DNA of 64,000 nucleotides from Nelumbo lutea (lineage: Eukaryota; Streptophyta; Magnoliopsida; Proteales; Nelumbonaceae), in contig JAKGHH010000008.1 in NCBI GenBank assembly GCA_022828595.1, positions 7,615,728 to 7,679,727 on the forward strand, given 5' to 3'. Within the stretch, counting starts at the first letter, position 1; each line of letters begins with the position of its first letter. Positions 58,206 to 64,000 of this stretch are shown here, in pieces. The notes under the pieces are model-generated. The model did no database searches. It was not told the DNA's origin and saw nothing but the letters and a program-made list of their open reading frames with translations. Both the position numbers and the translations under genes were made by a program.

Positions 58206-58604
58206 AGTTATGCCAATTCTTACTTCTCCAACAATCTTTTTTCCATCAATAATTGTCTTAGATTCTCTAAAATCTTTCTACTTTTAGACATTGGAAATAC
58301 TTTCTTCCATTTTTATGAAAGATCAAACTGTTGCCTAGTAGTTCTGCTGTCTGAAACAAAATCATGATATTGGCAACTACATTTTGAGTGATGCAAATGC
58401 ATTGTCACAAGAGTTAAAAGCTGTGAGTTGGTAAGCATGACTAATGAGAAGAAAACTAATCTTCTTTTTTGGTTTTTTGATTATGATCTAGCTAATCAGC
58501 GCATTGGATGGGCTAATTATGACTCTAAGTTAAACAGACAATGCAAGTCCTTCAAGTTTTCCTTGAAGAATGTTGATCAAGTTGCAGATTTACTTTTCAG
58601 GTTC

Positions 58605-59125
58605 ATTGAAGATTTGCTTTTCAGGACCGTCTGCAATTTGCCACCACGTTCTAAAGTCTGACCTCATGGCTCCCAACTCCTTTGTTCTTGCATCTTGGCC
58701 TTCAGTAAGTCTTGTGGTGAACGAAGGATCAACAAAGTTGATTAGAAACTTCAACATCTTATACGGAACCTCCATGGCTTGTCCTCATGCAGTAGGAGTG
58801 GCAGCACTTATGAAAGCAGTCCATCCTGAATGAAATCCAACAGCCATTCGATCTGCCATGATGACAACAGCAGATTGACTTGATAACACTATCAAACCCA
58901 CCCATCACAGAACTCTTAGACAACGAGCAACCCTCCAATGCAAATACATAGGACTACATGAGGCTTCTCTGCACTCTGAATTACACTAAGAAGGAATCAA
59001 GAAGATAATAAGGTCATTCTCTGACTGGTTAGCCTGTGAAGCGCAGAAGTTTGGGGATGACTCTTCAACATTCAATCCAAGAGCTCTTCCTTGTGATCTT
59101 ATTGTAATTGTGTCTGGAGATCTGT
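58605..59125 (+). pseudogene. subtilisin-like serine protease (SBT1 type) fragment
   Basis: The C-terminal half of the S8 catalytic domain: GPSAICHHVLKSDLMAP (usually KPDLMAPG), then VLASWPSVSLVVNEGSTKLI, then YGTSMACPHAVGVAALMKAV with the catalytic Ser still present, then a stop replacing Trp and IRSAMMTTAD. After a frame change, DNEQPSN and DYMRLLCTLNYTKK match the following family sequence with the usual MGAGHINP segment deleted. It lacks the catalytic Asp/His part. It starts only about 75 bp after the aspartic protease C-terminal piece. Confidence 0.8.
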
Positions 59126-59129
59126 GGGG

Positions 59130-60740
59130 ACGTGCTACCCCCGTCTTGTGTAGCCCCTTTGACTATTATAAAAAAAAATGTTTGTGTTTCATTATTGGAG
59201 GTCCAAACAAGGTTTAAAGTATCTTTTACACTTGCTTAGCCTAACACATGGAAATTATCTTTCACAGTCGGTCAAAAAGACTGAATGATCAGGAATCTTT
59301 CATATAAAATGTTGATCTGGGACCTCAAAATGGCCCCATTTATTTGGATTTCATTTTAGCTCTTTCCTCAAAGGAGTGTGACATTCACTCAAACATATGG
59401 ATTATGTCACTTAATTGTTTAGCTACTGTTTTAACTTAGGAGACTTTTCATAATTTTTTCCTCCATTGATGGGTTAATTAAATTTGAGACCCAGCTGGTG
59501 ATTAGAATAAAATCCCGTTGGGGGAAAAGTTTGGTATTAAAATATTAAAACATATAGACTGTTTTTGTTTTTGGTTTGATAGAAAAATAAGAAAGAAACA
59601 GAAAGTTGTGGGAAAATTCATTTAGAGAACTTTGTTTCAATTCTCTGTTACTCTCTTATTTTCAATTAAAACCAAACATAGCCTTAATATACAACTGGTG
59701 CAGTGGAAGGCTGATATAAGTTGTAGGGTTGAATGGGCGACTGATGCCAGAAGGTCACCCAGATCAGTTGGAATTGGCCACATTATGCTTCCATGTGTGG
59801 CAGAGAGGAAGCTCCCTATTTGACCCAATTAGGGAGCCTCTATTCTTGATTTTACTCACATTTCCTCATCTAGGAAATTTCCAATAGCCAAATAAATTAA
59901 TTCTCTCTGCAAAGTCACTGCCTGGGTGAATTCTTATGAATCAACCTCTTGATATCCTTCTATTCAACAGCATTATTTGGACACAAATAAATCAATTGAG
60001 TTGAGAAGAACAGTGGGCTTTAGAACGCAAAGACTGAATAACTTATTGTGGGAGTGTTAGCCAATGTGATGTTCTTTTCTTTGTTGCAAGTTTCAAATAT
60101 TATCATATATAGCAATCAACCCAATTTCAGCTTCATAAAGAAGGAGTTCACAACCTACTTAATAACTTGTTCATTAAAAAAGCAACTACCCGGAGCTATA
60201 TTTAGATAATTGGGATCAACATCAAATGGGTAATTTAACCTAAAACCACAAAGAAACAGATATGTTGTTTTTTCCCTTTTACTTCTCAGTTTGAAGATCT
60301 ACAAGGATAATCAGTGATCCCATGATTGTTCTCGAATAAATGTTGGTTTTTAAAACGAAAACAAATTTTAGAGTACAGATATCGTATGATTTAGGAAAGA
60401 TGATGAGCTCATGAAAGATCATTATATGAAAAGTTGAAAAATGATTCTTAAACCAGAAATTCTTGAACTCATTTTTATATCTGTTTTGGTAACAAACATT
60501 TAAACTACCAATAACTTGTTTTCTGTGTTTTTAATTTAGTAACCAATTTGTCATCAAAATAGATTGTTTAATTTGTTTTTGTAACTAACAACAAGAAAAA
60601 CAATTCACATGGAAGAACACCCAGTGTCAATCTATGCCTTGAAAATGATGTATCTTTAATTATTATTTATTTTCTAAAACGCAATGTGCTTGATAAACAG
60701 GATTTGAGTTGGATAAATTGATGCTTCTTTTCTTGATGTC
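59130..60740. other. AT-rich spacer between pseudogene fragments
   Basis: No family recognised in the short frames and no repeat structure fixed. Confidence 0.4.
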
Positions 60741-61640
60741 ATTCAAGTATTATTCAAGGTGATATCGAGATGCATCCTGAGCTTCTTTTAGTTGTGATTG
60801 AAACAAACTTTAATGGCATAACTAAATTGTTGGATGTTATAACTATTGAAGATTTGGAGCCTACGGATGATATCTTTGTTGACATTGTTAATTCTGGGTT
60901 GAAATTTGCAAGTAGAACTCATAACTCTGCCGGTGATGGGTCAGCAACCGCATCAGTTCTTGCACGTGAAATTATCAAATTAGGCTGATTGAGTGTTACT
61001 TTCGGTGCTAAGCCTATCTCAATCAAGAGAGGAAATAATAAGACAGTCCAAGGCCTAGTGGGTAAGTTGGAGAAGAAATCTAGGCCTGTTAAGGGGCGTG
61101 ATGGTATTAAAGGTAATTGCTATTTTTATTTCTTCAAGTTATTCTGCATTTTCTAATGTTTCCTGGTACATTCTTATACCAAATATTTATTTTTATTTCT
61201 TCAGTTGTTGCTTCCATCTCTGCTGGCAATAATGATACCACTGGGACTATGATTGCCATGCAACTGATAAGGTTGGCCCAGAAGGTGTTTTATCCATTGA
61301 ATCTTCATCATCCTTTGAGACAATTGTAGAGGCGGATGGAATGGGGGTCTGTATCTTCTAGCTGGTTCTAAGCTCCATTTGTCTTTGTTAATTATATGAT
61401 GTATGTGGCGTTTTCCCTTGATGTTTTTCAGACTTGTCTGCACATTGATCTTGGTTACATTTCACCACAGTTTGTCACAAAGCCTGAGAAAAATGATTAT
61501 TGGATTTGGGAATGAAAATGTCTTGGTAACTGATTAGAATATTTCAATAATAAAGGACATAATTCCTCTGTTGGAGAAGACCACACAGCTAAGTGCTCCT
61601 CTACTCATTATAGCTGAAGACGTCACAAAATTCCTCCATC
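60741..61640 (+). pseudogene. CPN60A: plastid chaperonin-60 alpha subunit fragment
   Basis: HNSAGDGSATASVLAREIIK (a degraded AGDGTTTA ATP-binding motif), a stop for Leu, then LSVTFGAKPISIKRG, KTVQGLVGKLEKKSRPVKGR and VASISAGNNDTTGTMIA follow the order of the alpha-type plastid chaperonin. A 92-bp GT-AG intron (61113-61204) is retained between GIK and VVASIS, so the copy is genomic, not a retroposed cDNA. Further on, in shifted frames, are GYISPQFVTKPEK and IKDIIPLLEKTTQLSAPLLI. N-terminal and apical/C-terminal parts are missing. It cannot make a working chaperonin. Confidence 0.85.
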
Positions 61641-61905
61641 TCTTATCTTGGTTTTGGGAGAGGAACCTGAGCTCTAAACATTCACAGACTGTTTTTCTGG
61701 CCTGAATTTTTAATTGGGAGGAGGTGATACTGTCGATTTTTCTTGGAGCACAAACCCTCATGGACTGCAACTAACTATACATAAAAAAACAAAGAAGGGA
61801 GAGGGAGAGAGTGAAACATTCCTTGCAGTAACCACAATTAACTAAGTCTTGCATTGGTGCGAGCAAGATTTGCATGCATGTTTGAGAATGTAGTGCTTTG
61901 ACAGG

Positions 61906-62664
61906 TACAAAATTACATTTGGTAAATTTGTTAAAAACTGAGCCAGTTGAAGATCTTGTCCCAACTTGGTGGGAATTTTTCCATTTCCAGTTGATTTGTC
62001 CCTTTGTGGATAATGTTGCTTTCTCCATCTTTGACGCTATATATGAATTCAAACCCCAGTTCTGCTACTGTGGCCACTCAACACAGGGTTCTCCAAGATT
62101 TGTTGTTGCTTTCCGTGGTACCATTACCAAGCCTGAATCCTTCCTACAAGATCTCAGTTTGGACCTCCACTTCATCCAGAAGAAACTTAATTGTACCTCT
62201 TGATTTCAGACTGCAATGGAAGTTGTCCAAGACACAGTTACTGCTGTTGGCGATTTGAATGTGTAGATAACAGGTCATTTGTTGGGATCTGTTGTAGCAA
62301 TGTTGGCTGGAAAGAACATGGCAAAGATTGGCACTTTTCTTAAATTATTTCTAATCAATCCACCATTCTTCTCTGTTCCAATTGAGATTTTATTCACTCT
62401 ACCATTCTTGTCTGCTCCACTTGAGAGGATAAAAGATAAAAAAAATTGAAGCATGGGATCCACATTGCAAGCAGTTTGATCACTGCAGGGCGTTCTATGG
62501 CTGTGAAGGGTTACAACCAAAATTCTCCATCAGAAGATCCATTTCTTACCTTGTCTACATGGGTCGCATATCTGTTTGTGAATCCTGCAGATGACATCTG
62601 TTCGGAGTATGTTCAGTACTTTGAGCATACACTACAAAGAACAGGTTTTGCCGATGGTCAGTGA
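61906..62664 (+). pseudogene. class 3 lipase pseudogene, At4g10955-like
   Basis: WWEFFHFQLICPFVDN, AIYEFKPQF, SPRFVVAFRGTITKPESF, then AMEVVQDTVTAVGDLNV, GKNMAKIG, then in another frame KHGIHIASSLITAGRSMAVK and LFVNPADDICSEYVQYFEH. This order is that of the plant proteins named GDSL esterase/lipase At4g10955, which have a class 3 lipase fold. The nucleophile elbow GHSLG has become GHLLG. There are stops after NCTS and NV, a frameshift at the A run near 62440, and a short internal duplication (FFSVPIE...FLSAPLER). The first part is shortened and joined to an acceptor-like AG at 61904. It is dead. Confidence 0.85.
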
Positions 62665-62668
62665 CCAC

Positions 62669-63270
62669 CGGTACAAACATCATAACCGCCAGCATTGATT
62701 TTAGCTGGCGGTTTACCAGCGGCCTTTCTTTCCTGGTATAGCCACCGCCAGGGAAAGTCTTGACCGCCACAACAACCATTCAAAACTTCCGGTAAAGGTG
62801 GTACCAATTTGAACCATTAAATTAAGCCACTACCGGCGGTTTGCCAGAATTTCCGGTCATCCTGTATTATACCAGTGGTCCTAAACTGCCAGTAAAGTAA
62901 AAAATAAATAAATAAATATTTTTCAAATATATTATAAATAACGGCATTACAAACTGCTGGTACAAGTAAAAGCAGACCGCCGGCTTGATTTGAAATTGAC
63001 ATGTGTGTTGGCGGTGTAAACCACTGGCATTGAATTGTTGACATTAATGACCTAATTTAAGACTGCCGGCGTAGACACCAAGGACTGCAGGTGTAGGTTT
63101 TGGAAAAAAATACCCTGCTCTTTTAGACAGCGGTTGGAACCATCGGCTTTAGTTTTGCAAAAAAAATGGCCTGCTCCTTGAGTTGGCGGTCTGGACCGCC
63201 AGCCTAAATTTTGCAAAAAATTGGTATGCTCCTTCAGGTGACGGTCTGCACTGCCGGCTTAGATCATATC
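62669..63270. repeat. GC-rich repeat with ACCGCCGGC/GCTGGCGGT words, CACTA-like subterminal region
   Basis: At least ten variants of CCGCCAG/CTGGCGGT occur in both orientations over 600 bp (for example 62687, 62704, 62832, 62977, 63185), in otherwise AT-rich DNA. CACTACCGGCGGTTTGCC occurs at 62828. Dense short inverted and direct repeats of this kind are typical of CACTA transposon subterminal regions. No matching TIR at the other end was identified. Confidence 0.45.
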
Positions 63271-64000
63271 TAAGTTGCCATTTAGGCCTTATGTATAGCT
63301 AAGCCGGCTAAGATCTCTGTTTTTTTAATGATATGTTATTTTCAACATTTTTTTTATCTGCACTTTATTGATCCACCACAACACATACTTAATACACTCT
63401 TGCAAATTGATATATGAAAACTTAAACAACTTAAATAAAAGATTAAATGTAAAACTCGATCTATTAATGTAAAGATTAATCATTATAATATCAAAAGCTT
63501 AGTTGCTTTCACCAATGATGTGTCTTCTTCTCCTATAAGTTCAACCAATGAAAACTTCATGCTTTCTACTATCATTGTGCTTGTTCCAGAAACATAAATT
63601 AAAAAAAAAAAAACTTGATGCTTTCTACTAAAGATTTCAGGCTTATTACCTTAATTGGCAATCTTTATAAAGTCCTCTCTAGGGGGGGTTCAATTTCCTG
63701 TAGAGGTGTATTATAAATTCTCAAAGCTCAATAGTACTGTCTTAATTCAGTATCATGTTTCTCCATTTGATGTAAAGTGCAACTCTGTTCTACAATATAC
63801 TGGTGAAGGATTAATAAGAAAATGACTTGCCATCCATTTTTGCTTCCCATACTCTGTCAAATCTTTAGGGGCTTCATAAAAGGTGACCTGCAACAGAAAT
63901 AAAAGGTTTGAAACACGATATTTATATAACATTGAGTTGAAGCATTTTGTATGCCTAAGCCAAGCTGGATTATAACTGAACTACACACTATTCATAGGTC
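63271..64000. other. AT-rich end of window
   Basis: Apart from the candidate minus-strand exon at 63753-63887 I see only simple A/T runs and no gene. Confidence 0.4.
63753..63887 (-). other. possible terminal coding exon, family unknown
   Basis: On the minus strand an acceptor TTTCTGTTGCAG is followed by 44 open codons (VTFYEAPKDLTEYGKQKW, ASHFLINPSPVYC, ELHFTSNGET) and TGA. The amino-acid text is convincing and the splice site good, but the upstream exon lies outside the window. It may belong to a transposon associated with the neighbouring GC-rich repeat or to an unrelated gene. Confidence 0.35.

Larger units (their letters stand above)
52911..58531 (+). pseudogene. A1-family aspartic protease pseudogene, split by transposons
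   Basis: Exon 1 (52911-53056) reads LPAVVFCRFPNLERAFPVH and GGIVDFPVESAYNPYTVG, then a GT donor. This is the N-terminus of plant pepsin-like proteases. An exon at about 53455-53535 has VQIGTGSDVLSITCN, so the catalytic DTGS is now GTGS, then after a frameshift CRGCPKCNGLNLNLK. An exon at about 53920-54150 has [19 protein letters not shown] and [11 protein letters not shown], followed by stops. The next matching piece, DYDLANQRIGWANYDS, is only found at 58470-58531, beyond a foldback element and a GGGTCGGG repeat. The second catalytic Asp region is missing. The promoter-side sequence looks native, so this was probably a resident gene killed by mutation and insertion. Confidence 0.8.

Noticed and set aside
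61886..62845. CACTAC (62828) and GTAGTG (61889) as the two ends of a CACTA element
   Set aside because: Six-base matches are expected by chance, the orientation is wrong for one element, and no 3-bp duplication is seen.
1..64000. CRISPR arrays, bacterial operons, organelle insertions, rRNA or tRNA genes
   Set aside because: I saw no regular spacer-repeat arrays, ribosome-binding sites or recognisable structural RNA. Systematic tRNA or miRNA scanning was not possible by eye.

Overview
This is nuclear DNA of a seed plant, probably a woody dicot. The evidence is three intron-bearing or cell-wall-type plant genes, long AT-rich intergenic stretches, dimeric microsatellites, and a dense load of plant transposons. 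The species cannot be placed from the sequence.

Three genes look intact. (1) A NAC transcription factor of the NAC075 type, plus strand, 3375-6842, six coding exons, 436 residues. Its leader has several upstream ORFs, one overlapping the start codon. (2) A PTPMT-type dual-specificity phosphatase, minus strand, 18639-14839, six coding exons, 281 residues, with the HCX5R active site. (3) A single-exon secreted leucine-rich-repeat protein related to LRX/extensin proteins, plus strand, 41820-43025. The stretches between them (1-3200, 6850-14800, 33.7-41.8 kb) hold MITEs, microsatellites and unassigned sequence.

Mobile DNA fills most of the rest. A 10.2 kb Ty3/gypsy element of the Tat type lies on the minus strand (22462-32691) with two LTRs and a perfect 5-bp target duplication (TAACC). 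Its gag-protease-RT-RNase H-second RNase H-integrase region is degenerate. Between integrase and the 3' LTR it carries a separate, opposite-strand, intron-containing gene (23859 to about 25800) with its own TATA box. A solo LTR of the same family (46192-46954, duplication TCTTG) is nested in a decayed LINE on the minus strand (43579 to about 48900). A plus-strand LINE ORF1 segment (49379 to about 50480) abuts that LINE in the layout expected from 5' inversion by twin priming. Several MITE families are present, including two hAT-like copies starting TAGACCTGTT.

From 52.9 kb to the end the window is a graveyard of gene fragments. An A1 aspartic protease pseudogene is split by a 3.1 kb foldback element with 1.2 kb inverted arms (54960-58052). 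It is followed by fragments of a subtilase, a plastid chaperonin-60 alpha and an At4g10955-like class 3 lipase, then GC-rich repeats resembling the subterminal region of a CACTA transposon. The most interesting candidates are the spliced antisense gene in the retrotransposon, the foldback element, the mixed pseudogene cluster and the inverted LINE.
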